NCBI RefSeq assembly: GCF_009796765.1
Contig: NZ_CP047023.1
Location: 4,199,501-4,263,500 of the forward strand
DNA length: 64,000 nt
Source of the DNA: Paraglaciecola sp. L3A3
GTDB lineage: Bacteria > Pseudomonadota > Gammaproteobacteria > Enterobacterales > Alteromonadaceae
Direction: 5' to 3'
Positions 26,366-35,114 of this stretch are shown piece after piece. The position numbers and the translations under genes were made by a program. The notes under the pieces are model-generated. The model was not told the DNA's origin. It saw nothing but the letters and a program-made list of their open reading frames with translations, and did no database searches. How positions within the stretch are numbered: position 1 is the stretch's first letter; the number at the start of each line of letters is the position of its first letter.

Positions 26366-26932
26366 ATGAGGCAAGTATTGAAATACATCGAGCATAAACA
26401 ACAGATTAAACTGGTCTTCAGTATTTTTATTATTTTTACTGTTATAGAAATTTTTAATTTGTTTACAGGAAGATGGTTAAACCAATTTGGCAACATACCT
26501 AGATACATCCCAGGATTAATGGGAATAATCACTGGGCCGTTTGTTCATGGCAGTTTGCAACATTACTTCTCTAACATTCTGCCCTTATGTATTTTTAGTT
26601 ATCTACTGTTGCAATACGGGTTAAAGCGTTATGTATTAATCACTATTTTTATCACCTTATTAACAGGAATACTTGTTTGGTTATTTGCCCGCTCTGCCAC
26701 TCACATCGGTGTGAGTGGGGTGATATACGGATATTTTGGATATTTACTTTTAGCTGGCTTTTTAAGTGGTAAATTTAAGCTTATTTTAATATCACTTGTT
26801 GTCGGCTTTTTTTACGGAGGATTAATATTTGGCGTGCTACCGTCTAGCCCTTACATTTCTTGGGAATCCCACCTTTTTGGTTTTATTTCAGGATTAGTTG
26901 CTGCAAAGTTGTGGGCACAAGCCAAAGTATGA
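26366..26932 (+). CDS. Rhomboid family intramembrane serine protease
   Basis: A protein of about 188 residues with six predicted helices. The family motifs are HGSLQHYFSN after the first helix, the catalytic serine in GVSGVIYG and the catalytic histidine in SWESHLFGF. ATG 26366 puts about ten residues before the first helix, as in relatives; the frame is also open from TTG 26300 and ATG 26315, and none of these has a clear ribosome site. It cleaves transmembrane substrates within the inner membrane; the substrate is unknown. It is divergent from the GH5 gene. The VC0807-like gene begins 85 bp downstream and may be co-transcribed. Confidence 0.82.
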   Translation: MRQVLKYIEHKQQIKLVFSIFIIFTVIEIFNLFTGRWLNQFGNIPRYIPGLMGIITGPFVHGSLQHYFSNILPLCIFSYLLLQYGLKRYVLITIFITLLTGILVWLFARSATHIGVSGVIYGYFGYLLLAGFLSGKFKLILISLVVGFFYGGLIFGVLPSSPYISWESHLFGFISGLVAAKLWAQAKV

Positions 26933-27017
26933 ATATCTACAAACTATTCTTAGCCGATTGCTAAGAATTTGAATATACTAGTCTCACAAAATTATTGTGT
27001 AATTTATTAGGTCAGGA

Positions 27018-27716
27018 ATGTCTGAAACAAAACCTCAAAAGCAAGGTGGCCTGCTAGGCAACTTAGCATTTAACATCATTATACCTGTCGTCATCATGTC
27101 TAAATTAAGTGGTGATGAATATCTAGGGCCCGCTTGGAGTATAGTGGCGGCTCTTATTTTCCCAATAGGCTATGGACTTTGGGATTTAAAAAAATCAGGT
27201 AAATTTAATGCCTTTTCTATATTGGGTATCGTCAGTGTATTTTTAACCGGCGGCATCAGTTTATTGGAATTACCCGCTGAATATATCGCCATAAAAGAAG
27301 CAGCTATACCCGGTATAATAGGCTTAGCGGTACTTTTTACTCAACGCACAAGCAAACCATTACTGAAAGTATTTGTATTAAATGAACAAATAGTGAATTG
27401 GCCTAATTTAAGCCAATCATTAGAAAACGCAGGCAATACAGATGTATTTGAAAAGAAGATGGCCAATAGTTCTTATATAGTCGCTGGCTCATTTTTCTTA
27501 TCGTCAGCTCTTAATTATATTTTAGCAAAAGTCATTTTAGTAAGCCCTCCAGGAACAACAGAATATACCGAAGAGTTAGGCAGAATGACGGCTCTCAGTT
27601 ACCCAGTGATTGTGATCCCTAGCATGATCATGTTGATGGCCGCTTTGTGGTATCTATTTTCACAAATCAAAAAACTGACAGGCGAAGAGTTAGAGAAATT
27701 TTTAGCTGACGTATAG
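27018..27716 (+). CDS. VC0807-like integral membrane protein
   Basis: A 232-residue protein with about six helices, resembling the VC0807 family of unassigned inner-membrane proteins. Landmarks are NIIIPVVIMSKLS at the N-terminus, GYGLWDL near residue 54 and a re-entrant LSYPVIVIPSMIMLMAALWYL helix near the C-terminus. No catalytic or transport motif is evident. It ends just before a strong bidirectional terminator. Confidence 0.68.
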   Translation: MSETKPQKQGGLLGNLAFNIIIPVVIMSKLSGDEYLGPAWSIVAALIFPIGYGLWDLKKSGKFNAFSILGIVSVFLTGGISLLELPAEYIAIKEAAIPGIIGLAVLFTQRTSKPLLKVFVLNEQIVNWPNLSQSLENAGNTDVFEKKMANSSYIVAGSFFLSSALNYILAKVILVSPPGTTEYTEELGRMTALSYPVIVIPSMIMLMAALWYLFSQIKKLTGEELEKFLADV

Positions 27717-27740
27717 TCTAATACCTAGTACAGAACAATA

Positions 27741-27779
27741 AAAAAGCCCGCATTATTCATGATAATGCGGGCTTTTTTT
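27741..27779. terminator. Bidirectional rho-independent terminator
   Basis: AGCCCGCATTAT and ATAATGCGGGCT pair perfectly around TCATG, flanked by an A-run on the left and seven T on the right. It serves the convergent VC0807-like and alkaline phosphatase genes. Confidence 0.93.
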
Positions 27780-27797
27780 AATGCTGTTTAATTGAGA

Positions 27798-29084
27798 TTA
27801 TTTGGCTTGTAATAATTCAAATATCTTTTTGGCTATATCAGTATTATCAGAGTGCCCGATAAACATTTCACGACCTGCGCCCATTGCAAATACAGGTACA
27901 TCTACACCTGTATGGCCGCCAGATGTCCAACCTGTAGAAGTCCTAACATCAATTATCTTTTTAATAGCGTTATATAATTCTTTTTCTTTAGTGGGCTTAT
28001 CTAACGTTGCTGATTCCTCTGCTGTTAATTGAAATTTTAACAAAGATGAAGCCAATTCACCGCGATTTTTAGAGTCCACTAATTGTTTAGATATTTCAGT
28101 TGGTGAAACATCCATCTGTCTTAAAATTTTAGGTTCCCATTTATACTTGCCATTGGCGCCAATAGAAACCCCGCCAGTATTGTGATCGGCGGTCAATACA
28201 ACCAAAGTATCTGGGTGATCTTTTACATATTGCTCTAACCATTCTAAAGTAATCGCCAAATCACGCATTTCCCACATAGCAGCAGCGATATCGTTAGCAT
28301 GACCAGCCCAATCCACTTGACTCGCTTCTGCTAATAAAAAGAAGCCATTTTCATTCTCTAATTGTGCTATTGCTGCTTTAGTTAACTGAGGCAAGCGCTG
28401 TTTATTAGTTGAATCTAGAGCCCAAGGTAAACCTGTATCAGCAAACAAGCCTAGAACGGATTTGCCTTTTTGTAACTGATCTAATTTAGCTATGTCATCT
28501 ATATACTGATAACCCGCTTGCTGAAACTCTTTAGTTAAGTCTCGGTCGTCCCTTGCAAAGTATTTCCAGCCCCCACCTAACATCACATCCAATACAAAAT
28601 TACCCTCTATTCTATCGTCAAAGTAACTATTGGCGATAACATCATAATTTTGTCTACTTTCATTATGAGCACTGAAACCTGCAGGTGTAGCGTGATTAAT
28701 TTGCGAAGTCACTGCGACCCCTGTCTTACGACCTTGCTGCTTAGCTAATTCTAAAACAGTACGCACCGCTTTTTTATCAACATCGACTGCAATCGCACCA
28801 TTGTAAGTTTTTATACCTGATGACAAAGCCGTTGCACCGGCTGCAGAATCAGTCACATAGCCCGAGTTTAAGTGGGGATGGGTACTAGCCATACCGACTA
28901 AGTTACGATCAAATACAGTCTGTTCTACTTCTGGAGTAGACATATCATCAGCAAACATCCGATAGGCAGTAGGATAAGCTGGCCCCATTCCGTCACCGAC
29001 TATCATTATAATGTTCTTCGGCGCCTGTGCGGCTAAAGTAGACGAACATATACCTGCCATTAAAAGAGAAACCAGTAGTTTCAT
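27798..29084 (-). CDS. Alkaline phosphatase (PhoA family)
   Basis: A 428-residue periplasmic enzyme with a signal peptide ending near TLAA (residue 19) and a GGAGA ribosome site. The metal site begins at D31 in IVGDGMG, the phosphorylated serine is S80 in YVTDSAAGATA, and later ligand motifs are EASQVDWAGH, LTADHNTGG and SGGHTG. It hydrolyses phosphomonoesters in the periplasm. No Pho box was recognised in the 100 bp upstream. It forms a single-gene unit ending at a strong terminator. Confidence 0.94.
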   Translation of the reverse strand: MKLLVSLLMAGICSSTLAAQAPKNIIMIVGDGMGPAYPTAYRMFADDMSTPEVEQTVFDRNLVGMASTHPHLNSGYVTDSAAGATALSSGIKTYNGAIAVDVDKKAVRTVLELAKQQGRKTGVAVTSQINHATPAGFSAHNESRQNYDVIANSYFDDRIEGNFVLDVMLGGGWKYFARDDRDLTKEFQQAGYQYIDDIAKLDQLQKGKSVLGLFADTGLPWALDSTNKQRLPQLTKAAIAQLENENGFFLLAEASQVDWAGHANDIAAAMWEMRDLAITLEWLEQYVKDHPDTLVVLTADHNTGGVSIGANGKYKWEPKILRQMDVSPTEISKQLVDSKNRGELASSLLKFQLTAEESATLDKPTKEKELYNAIKKIIDVRTSTGWTSGGHTGVDVPVFAMGAGREMFIGHSDNTDIAKKIFELLQAK

Positions 29085-29236
29085 ATTGTCTCCATATAAA
29101 GGATGTAAATTGAAAATTGCAATTAAGAACTAAATACAATCTTATCGATACCAAGGATATTACCTTATATTGTGAATTTTTTATAAAAACTAATAAAGAA
29201 GAAATTAGCTTTATCACGTCAAATATACAGTTATTT

Positions 29237-30184
29237 CTACTCAGCTAAAATTTCGCGCATCCTCTGTTGCACCACATCGACCAAAAGGTCTGGTTGAAAC
29301 TTTGAAATAAAGCGATTACACCCAACCTTTTTCACCATTGCTTCATTAAAACTTCCACTTAATGAGGTATTTAAGACTATAAATAGTGAACTCATTCGAG
29401 GATCTTGGCGTACTTCGGCGGTTAGACGGTAACCATCCATTTCTGGCATTTCGGCATCGGTGAACATCAGCAAAATTTCATCAGTCACCTCCTTACCCTC
29501 ATCAGCCCAACTTCTCAGTAAATTAAGAGCTTTAAGACCATCATTTTGTTCGATGATTACCATCCCAAGTTGGCAAAGAGTCTCTCTAATTTGCCATCTA
29601 GCTGTAGATGAATCATCGACAATTAATACTTTTTTCCCGCGAAGATGAGATGCCACTTCCTGATCTAATATTTCAGGGGATATACTCGTGTCGTATTCAA
29701 CGATTTCCGCTAATACTTTCTCTACGTCAATAATTTCAACTAACTCTTTATTATTATCTATTTCAATTTGGGTAATAGCGGTTAAATAATTATTTTTTCC
29801 TGCAGCCGTCGGCGGTGGTTGGATTTCGCTCCAGGAGGTGTTCACAATATTCATCACCTGCCCAATGAGAAATCCCTGCACAGTCCGGTTATATTCAGTA
29901 ATAATGACATTTTCGGTTTGGTAATTTTCTGCTCCGTGGGTGATTTTAATCGCAGAACGGAGATCAATCACCGGAATAGACTTTCCTCGATAGTCAGTGA
30001 CACCTTTTAAATGCTGATGTGAACCTATCATTTGATTCATTTTAGGAACGGTAATAACTTCCCTCACCTTAAACACATTTAGCGCAAAAGTATGTCTAGT
30101 ACCTAACTTGAACATAAGCAGTTCTAATCTGTTTTCGCCAACAAGTTGTGTTCTTTGGTCAACAGAAGACAATAAATCTGACAT
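29237..30184 (-). CDS. cheV: Chemotaxis coupling/response regulator protein CheV
   Basis: A protein of about 315 residues. The start at ATG 30184 (MSDLLSSVDQRTQLVG) matches the usual CheV N-terminus; a GTG six codons upstream is the alternative. Residues 1-165 form a CheW-like domain with GVTDYRGKSIPVIDL. Residues 180-312 form a receiver domain with the acidic pair in LIVDDSS, the phospho-acceptor aspartate in FTDAEMPEMDG and the conserved lysine in FISKFQP. It couples chemoreceptors to CheA and tunes adaptation. It is a lone gene, not in a chemotaxis cluster. Confidence 0.93.
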   Translation of the reverse strand: MSDLLSSVDQRTQLVGENRLELLMFKLGTRHTFALNVFKVREVITVPKMNQMIGSHQHLKGVTDYRGKSIPVIDLRSAIKITHGAENYQTENVIITEYNRTVQGFLIGQVMNIVNTSWSEIQPPPTAAGKNNYLTAITQIEIDNNKELVEIIDVEKVLAEIVEYDTSISPEILDQEVASHLRGKKVLIVDDSSTARWQIRETLCQLGMVIIEQNDGLKALNLLRSWADEGKEVTDEILLMFTDAEMPEMDGYRLTAEVRQDPRMSSLFIVLNTSLSGSFNEAMVKKVGCNRFISKFQPDLLVDVVQQRMREILAE

Positions 30185-30416
30185 AAATGTTTTCTCGCTC
30201 ACGGTTCAAAGCTTAGCTGTTAAGTAAATTAAGATTAACTGACAATAGCCTTGTATACAATTCTAGGGAAATAAACAGTCACCGTATTTTAATACTCCGC
30301 AGCATCATAATTTAATAAGTGTTCACTTCGATACTTATGTAAAAAATATCCATCCATAAATAGGTTATGATTTACTACTAAATCACAGTAACAGATAACC
30401 TCTAGAAAAATATAAT

Positions 30417-31358
30417 ATGAACATAACCAAAATCGATTTGAATCTGCTTGTTTATCTTGATGTGCTAATGCGTGAAGGTAACGTTACAAAAGCAGCCAAT
30501 CAATTAGGTATTACCCAGCCTGCTATGAGTAACAATTTAAAAAAGTTAAGAGAGTTATTTAAAGACCCACTGTTAATTCGTACTAGCAGTGGCATGTTAC
30601 CAACCCAAAGAGCAACCCAACTACAGCCGATTATTAGAAATGTTTTGTCGAAATTAGAAAATACAATCAACACTGAAATTGAATTTTCTTCCCTCATTAG
30701 TGATAGAACATTTAGGGTTATGGCCAGTGATTACGCTGAATCAACCTTATTAATGGAAGTCATAAGAAGGCTAGATAAACTCGCTCCCAATATCACCTTA
30801 GATTTAATCACCCCAAGTGATGTGACTTTTCATGACGTGGAGCAAGGCAAAGTCGATATGGCGATTAATCGCTTTGAAGAACTACCCCAATCATTTCACC
30901 AAAAAGTGATTTGGCAAGACTCGTTCGCTTGTGTGATGAACAGCCGAAATCCATTAGTCTCAGAATTCAATTTAGATAATTACCTTAAAAACAAACATAT
31001 TTGGGTTAGTAAAACAGGATTTGGTGTGGGTGTAGGAATCGATCCTAATGCGGTACAGAAATTGGGCTGGGTAGATGCTGAATTAACCAAGTTGGGCAAA
31101 AAACGCGATATCAGGGTATTTACACGTCATTACCACGTTGCCTTGCAACTAGCCAAAGAACAAAACCTAGTCGCAACATTACCAAAGCGGGCAGCAAATC
31201 TATATAAAAACGATCCTAATGTAAAAATACTTGAACCACCGTTTTATATCCCCCCTTTCCCATTAAAAATGGCTTGGAGTGCTATTTTACAGCACGACGC
31301 TGGACATATATGGTTAAGAAGATTAATTACAGAGGTAGGTGAAGAGTTGTCTAGTTGA
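30417..31358 (+). CDS. LysR family transcriptional regulator
   Basis: A 313-residue LysR protein. The N-terminal winged helix (about 5-65) shows LREGNVTKAANQLGITQPAMSNNLKKLRELF-type landmarks, including the helix that contacts DNA (ITQPAMSNNL). The effector-binding domain covers about 90-305. It belongs to the NodD/LeuO-like branch by its first-helix sequence NLLVYLDVLMREG. It stands between cheV (divergent) and the nucleotidyltransferase gene (convergent), so no target is obvious from position. Confidence 0.88.
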   Translation: MNITKIDLNLLVYLDVLMREGNVTKAANQLGITQPAMSNNLKKLRELFKDPLLIRTSSGMLPTQRATQLQPIIRNVLSKLENTINTEIEFSSLISDRTFRVMASDYAESTLLMEVIRRLDKLAPNITLDLITPSDVTFHDVEQGKVDMAINRFEELPQSFHQKVIWQDSFACVMNSRNPLVSEFNLDNYLKNKHIWVSKTGFGVGVGIDPNAVQKLGWVDAELTKLGKKRDIRVFTRHYHVALQLAKEQNLVATLPKRAANLYKNDPNVKILEPPFYIPPFPLKMAWSAILQHDAGHIWLRRLITEVGEELSS

Positions 31359-31378
31359 GATTAAATCGAAAATACAGT

Positions 31379-32488
31379 TTAAGGCTGATCTAACTCTTTA
31401 GTAAAAAAGTGTTTTCCTAATAAAGACTGGGTCAAACCAACGAGACTCTTAGTGGTTAAATGAAATATTAATATGTGTAACGGCATTTTTTGGAAATGTC
31501 CACGCAATAAAACCAGAAACTCAGCCAAAGCAAAAAATTTGGGGCGACAGCTAGGGTGACTTGGCAGTAATACCTTTTTGTAAACAAAATCTAAATAACC
31601 AATATTCCACGGAATATTTTTGGCGACTTGCTCAGTAATTTCTTCAGGTATACGTGTTTTTAGTATTTGTTGCACATAACGACAAGCCAGAAATAGCTCT
31701 AATTCAAAGCCCGTTTCTTTACTCAATGAAAGTAACTCTTGCCAATAATCACCCTCACTGTGATAAGTCATTAGAGTATGAATATCAATAATATCTCGAT
31801 AGCCTTTTTTAACATCTTCATTAAAAAACAAATGAATTAAGCTATGTAAGGTCATAGCGGCAAAAGATAAAATTTGAAAGCCATCTTCTGTAGTCACACT
31901 ATGAGTAGCAAACTGGTTTGCATCTAATTGCCGACCTGAAATAATCGGCACAATATTATGATGGATATCTATAATAGTGCCACGTTTACCATGACGTAAT
32001 GGCGGTATTTCATGAGCCCATTTACGATAATACTTTTCGTCATGTTCGGTTAACTCTTCTGATAACCAACCAAATAGACACAGCTTTTTTTCAATCTCAT
32101 CGATTGAAGATTTATCCGACAATATATCTATATCATTATAGACTCGAGTATCCCCTACTCTAGTCTTTGATAAGGTATACCCAGCCCCTTTTAGAAAAAT
32201 TAAATATTGCTGCTTGTCACCAATCTCACGTTGTAACTCAGCGGCTTCAAACATCACCTGCTTTTTATGGTTTGCAACCAGCACATCTGCATTTAAAAAG
32301 TGTCGTTGAGCTTGTTGGGGAATTTTTTGAAAAATACCCGCTTGTTTAAAAACGGCCGAATAGCAGGCTAATAACTGTTGATGACGTAAAATTAAAACCA
32401 ATTGTTGCCACTGTTTAGGCGTAAAGGCCAATGCAACTTCGGGCTTGATATACACTGAACAAACATCGCGAGCTGAAAGGTTAAGCAT
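31379..32488 (-). CDS. Nucleotidyltransferase family protein (NTP_transf_5) of the HPr-rel-A type set
   Basis: A protein of about 369 residues. The minimal nucleotidyltransferase core shows in LIFLKGAGYTLSK followed by RVYNDIDIL, where D-x-D supplies the metal ligands, and IIDIHHNI later. This is the PF14907 type, found with HprK-like kinases in lasso-peptide and PEP-CTERM settings. Its start overlaps the end of the kinase gene; ATG 32488 is chosen over a TTG two codons earlier. It is the last gene of a leftward four-gene operon. It may transfer a nucleotide or sugar-phosphate to the operon's protein substrate; this is inference. Confidence 0.78.
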   Translation of the reverse strand: MLNLSARDVCSVYIKPEVALAFTPKQWQQLVLILRHQQLLACYSAVFKQAGIFQKIPQQAQRHFLNADVLVANHKKQVMFEAAELQREIGDKQQYLIFLKGAGYTLSKTRVGDTRVYNDIDILSDKSSIDEIEKKLCLFGWLSEELTEHDEKYYRKWAHEIPPLRHGKRGTIIDIHHNIVPIISGRQLDANQFATHSVTTEDGFQILSFAAMTLHSLIHLFFNEDVKKGYRDIIDIHTLMTYHSEGDYWQELLSLSKETGFELELFLACRYVQQILKTRIPEEITEQVAKNIPWNIGYLDFVYKKVLLPSHPSCRPKFFALAEFLVLLRGHFQKMPLHILIFHLTTKSLVGLTQSLLGKHFFTKELDQP

Positions 32489-33368
32489 TTCCAATAATTT
32501 CCTGCTCTAAAAATTCAGCTACTTGCTGTAAATCGTTGTGGAAAATTTCAAAGGTTTGAACACCTTCAATCACATGAGTCAATGTATTAAAAGCCTGTCC
32601 TCCCAACACACTATAATTTATTGCGTTATCAACCAGCTGCATAAAAGCTTGAGTTTTATCTAATTGATATATTTGTAAATCTTGATCGACTCGATAATTT
32701 GGAAATACCACGCCAACCAATTCTGCAGTTTCTGTTCGATTTTGCCAACTTAACTCAGGCGGAGACAAATGAATTACATCCCCTTTATGGGTATCTCTAG
32801 CTATGTCTGAAAACTTCCCTTCAGGGAATAATTTTTTTGCGATATCAATCGATTGATTTTTTAAACAAATAGGTCGAACAAATGGCACCACTGTTTTGCT
32901 ATTAGGAATAATTAAGGCCATTTCATCTGATAACAAACGCCAGCCGTTATGGGCTAAATAGGCGGTTAGTGTACTTTTTCCTGAACCTGGGGGGGCAGGA
33001 AACAAAATAGCTTTATTGCCCTTAGCTAACACAGCAGAATGGATGATAACATGCTGTACTTCATTACCAGCCACAGTCCAATTCATCCCCCATTCTAAAA
33101 ATGCATAAGCTTTTTGAAAGCTCAGAGGTTTGAAAGGTTCTAGCTGATCGCAAAAAAATCGAGCCTGAGGACGAATAAATGAACGTAAGCCCGAAGACTT
33201 TTGCACCGACAATTCATAATCAGCCACTTCATCTACTGTATCTACTGTATCTACTGTTTTTTTAAAACGTTCGCCATAAATAGTAGCTAAATTTTGAGCT
33301 ACCTGAGGGAGGTCAGTATTAACAGAAAATGAAAAAGGATGTAAATCTATAAAATAACTAGCAGGCAT
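32481..33368 (-). CDS. HprK-related kinase A (HPr-rel-A type)
   Basis: A 295-residue protein whose C-terminal half resembles the HPr kinase/phosphorylase core. The Walker A loop is PPGSGKST at 126-133 and an acidic pair follows in LLSDEM at 148-149. The first about 100 residues are not HprK-like. An in-frame triplicated T-V-D unit (38-46) comes from three exact 9-base repeats (33231-33257). The start overlaps the PqqD-like gene by one base. In lasso-peptide clusters related kinases phosphorylate the peptide C-terminus, so this enzyme may phosphorylate a protein delivered by the PqqD-like partner. Confidence 0.83.
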   Translation of the reverse strand: MPASYFIDLHPFSFSVNTDLPQVAQNLATIYGERFKKTVDTVDTVDEVADYELSVQKSSGLRSFIRPQARFFCDQLEPFKPLSFQKAYAFLEWGMNWTVAGNEVQHVIIHSAVLAKGNKAILFPAPPGSGKSTLTAYLAHNGWRLLSDEMALIIPNSKTVVPFVRPICLKNQSIDIAKKLFPEGKFSDIARDTHKGDVIHLSPPELSWQNRTETAELVGVVFPNYRVDQDLQIYQLDKTQAFMQLVDNAINYSVLGGQAFNTLTHVIEGVQTFEIFHNDLQQVAEFLEQEIIGNA

Positions 33369-33604
33369 CAGTGATTTTTATTATCTAAAGGAACTAAGAT
33401 GTTTTTCTGCATTAGAGAACTCATCGCAAGACTTTTCACATCTGATTTATCCAATTTCATTTCACCTGTCAAAGCCTTAACAATTTCAGTTTCTGACATT
33501 AAAATACTCAACGTTTCCCCTGAATATAAGTCTAAAAAGACACAACTTGAATGATCAGAAAAGGAGTGATAAATCACTCCTTTCGATAAAAAAATACCAA
33601 GCAT
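33368..33604 (-). CDS. PqqD-like small protein (RRE fold candidate) of the HPr-rel-A type set
   Basis: A 78-residue protein with the size and pattern of PqqD-family peptide chaperones: an N-terminal beta hairpin part (SSCVFLDLYSGETLSIL) followed by helices (SETEIVKALTG, LDKSDVKSLAMSSLMQ). Such domains bind leader peptides of modified peptides. It lies 11 bp after the Tat-signal protein gene and overlaps the kinase gene by one base, so it could present that protein or another substrate to the kinase. The identification rests on size, pattern and neighbours. Confidence 0.72.
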   Translation of the reverse strand: MLGIFLSKGVIYHSFSDHSSCVFLDLYSGETLSILMSETEIVKALTGEMKLDKSDVKSLAMSSLMQKNILVPLDNKNH

Positions 33605-33615
33605 TATACTAAGGT

Positions 33616-34197
33616 TTAATATGCATGATTATTATTAATCAAATCATCAAGTTCTGACCCAAAATTAGAATTAGTTAAGGATAAGCTCCACAACTGTTGG
33701 GCAAACGCATCTAAATCAGGATATGCTGCGTTTGTTGCCTCAGAATAATAAGCATTATAAACGACGGGATAATTTATGCCCAGCGTTCCATGATATTTAG
33801 CATTCAAGTACATTGCCACCATTTGAAAATGAACGTTATCTTGGCTTCCGGTTAGCACTTCATAAAATGTGTCAGTAATACTTGAAGCAGTAAATACTGA
33901 ATTGAAAGCTACATTATCTGCTCGATGGGATCCACGGCGGCCATTATTCCTTGTAGGATGTAGTCTTTGTTTCCAAAAACCGTGAGATAATAATGCAATA
34001 GGAGCAACACTGGTACTGGGTATATTATTTGAACCATGCCCAGATGCCACAACCGAACCCGCAATTGTTGCCCATGCAGAACGACCCGGTATTGATGCGA
34101 TAACGGCACCTGCTGACGCCCGTTTTAAAAACGTACGACGTTGTTTTGTGTTGTTAGAAACCGAAGATTCTATTCCTTTTGGATTATCAAGACTCAT
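33616..34197 (-). CDS. Tat-exported protein with a GYWKNHP-like motif, putative substrate of the HPr-rel-A type set
   Basis: A 193-residue protein with a twin-arginine signal (QRRTFLK at 19-25, then a hydrophobic stretch ending in GRSAWA about residue 43). The mature part carries SHGFWKQRLHP near 71-81, similar to the GYWKNHP motif of many secreted PEP-CTERM-associated proteins, followed by FNSVF and MVAMYLNAKYHG segments that also fit that domain. It is the first gene of the leftward operon, ahead of the PqqD-like, kinase and nucleotidyltransferase genes. A Tat signal implies folding or modification in the cytoplasm before export. Its biochemical function is unknown. Confidence 0.75.
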   Translation of the reverse strand: MSLDNPKGIESSVSNNTKQRRTFLKRASAGAVIASIPGRSAWATIAGSVVASGHGSNNIPSTSVAPIALLSHGFWKQRLHPTRNNGRRGSHRADNVAFNSVFTASSITDTFYEVLTGSQDNVHFQMVAMYLNAKYHGTLGINYPVVYNAYYSEATNAAYPDLDAFAQQLWSLSLTNSNFGSELDDLINNNHAY

Positions 34198-34242
34198 AAC
34201 AATTCCTTAAATTAAATTCTTTTCACTAATTCCATAGAATAA

Positions 34243-34258
34243 AGCAAGTATTAGACCA
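34243..34258 (-). promoter_or_regulatory. Possible sigma-54 promoter of the HPr-rel-A type operon
   Basis: Read leftward, TGGTCTAATACTTGCT has the invariant GG-N10-GC spacing and a perfect TTGCT -12 element, with a weaker -24 half. It would start transcription about 35 bp before the Tat-signal protein gene. Confidence 0.45.
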
Positions 34259-34343
34259 CTTCATAACCAATTGAAAAACAAGGATAAATAAATAGTTAAA
34301 AACTAGGTATGTAAAAATTAATGACACTATATACTTTATACCG

Positions 34344-35114
34344 TCATTTTACCTTTAGGTTCTTACCTTTAGCAAGTTCAATTAAGTATTTAACTGGGAT
34401 TGCATAACTGATAGCTGATGGTTTTTCTAACACCGATTCTTTACTTTCTTTAACAAATACTTTATTCAAAATGCCCAAAACTTCGCCACTATGAGCATCA
34501 TAGAGTGGGCTGCCACTGTTGCCCGGATAAGCTGTAATATCCAGTTGATAAATCATAAACTTTTTATCCAGCCTCTTTAACATGTTGATTGACAACTGGC
34601 TAGAATGCGCTGTGGGTATCACATCGGGTGTAGTGGCTGCCACTATTCCTCTGTGAGTTGCTGGATATAAACCTAGTACCGCGCCAATAGGAAATCCTGT
34701 TAACAATACATCAGTACCATCATCTACATAATGTGAGTCTGCTAATTTTAACGGAGTTAATGGGCTGGGTAACTTTAAAATTGCTAAATCATGTTCACGA
34801 TCTTTGGCAATGATTTCTACTCTGGCTATTTTAGGTTTTCTTCCTGTTCCTGAAAAAACGATATGATATTGTACTTTCTGCGGATCTAATGGCTTATCGA
34901 TTACATGGTAATTTGTCGCCACTAGAGAACCATCACCAAAAACAAAACCTGTGCCATGTAATTGATGTGTTTGCACTCCTAATGCATCATATAGTCCCAC
35001 ACCTACAACTGAGGGTTTCACTTGGGCAACGACTTTGGTTATCGAATGAGCATTAACAGTCGATACAAACATTAACGCAATAAGCCCTGTAACTATAATT
35101 TTTTTTAATATCAT
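34344..35114 (-). CDS. Trypsin-like periplasmic serine protease (S1C, no PDZ)
   Basis: A 256-residue secreted protease with a signal peptide ending near VNA (residue 22). The catalytic triad is H70 (NYHV), D109 (EHDLAIL) and S200 (GNSGSPL). Unlike DegP/DegS it has no PDZ domain. Such small trypsin-like proteases accompany many exosortase loci. It is transcribed leftward, separated from the HPr-rel-A type operon by about 145 bp. It may process secreted proteins of the EPS matrix; the substrate is unknown. Confidence 0.88.
   Translation of the reverse strand: MILKKIIVTGLIALMFVSTVNAHSITKVVAQVKPSVVGVGLYDALGVQTHQLHGTGFVFGDGSLVATNYHVIDKPLDPQKVQYHIVFSGTGRKPKIARVEIIAKDREHDLAILKLPSPLTPLKLADSHYVDDGTDVLLTGFPIGAVLGLYPATHRGIVAATTPDVIPTAHSSQLSINMLKRLDKKFMIYQLDITAYPGNSGSPLYDAHSGEVLGILNKVFVKESKESVLEKPSAISYAIPVKYLIELAKGKNLKVK

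Noticed and set aside
26366..26932. Rhombosortase (GlyGly-CTERM processing)
   Set aside because: The rhomboid motifs are of the general type, and no GlyGly-CTERM protein is in the window.
31379..34197. Lasso-peptide biosynthesis cluster
   Set aside because: Kinase, PqqD-like and nucleotidyltransferase parts are shared with such clusters, but no asparagine-synthetase-like cyclase, transglutaminase-like protease or short precursor peptide is adjacent. The AsnB-like gene at 51721 belongs to the EPS operon.
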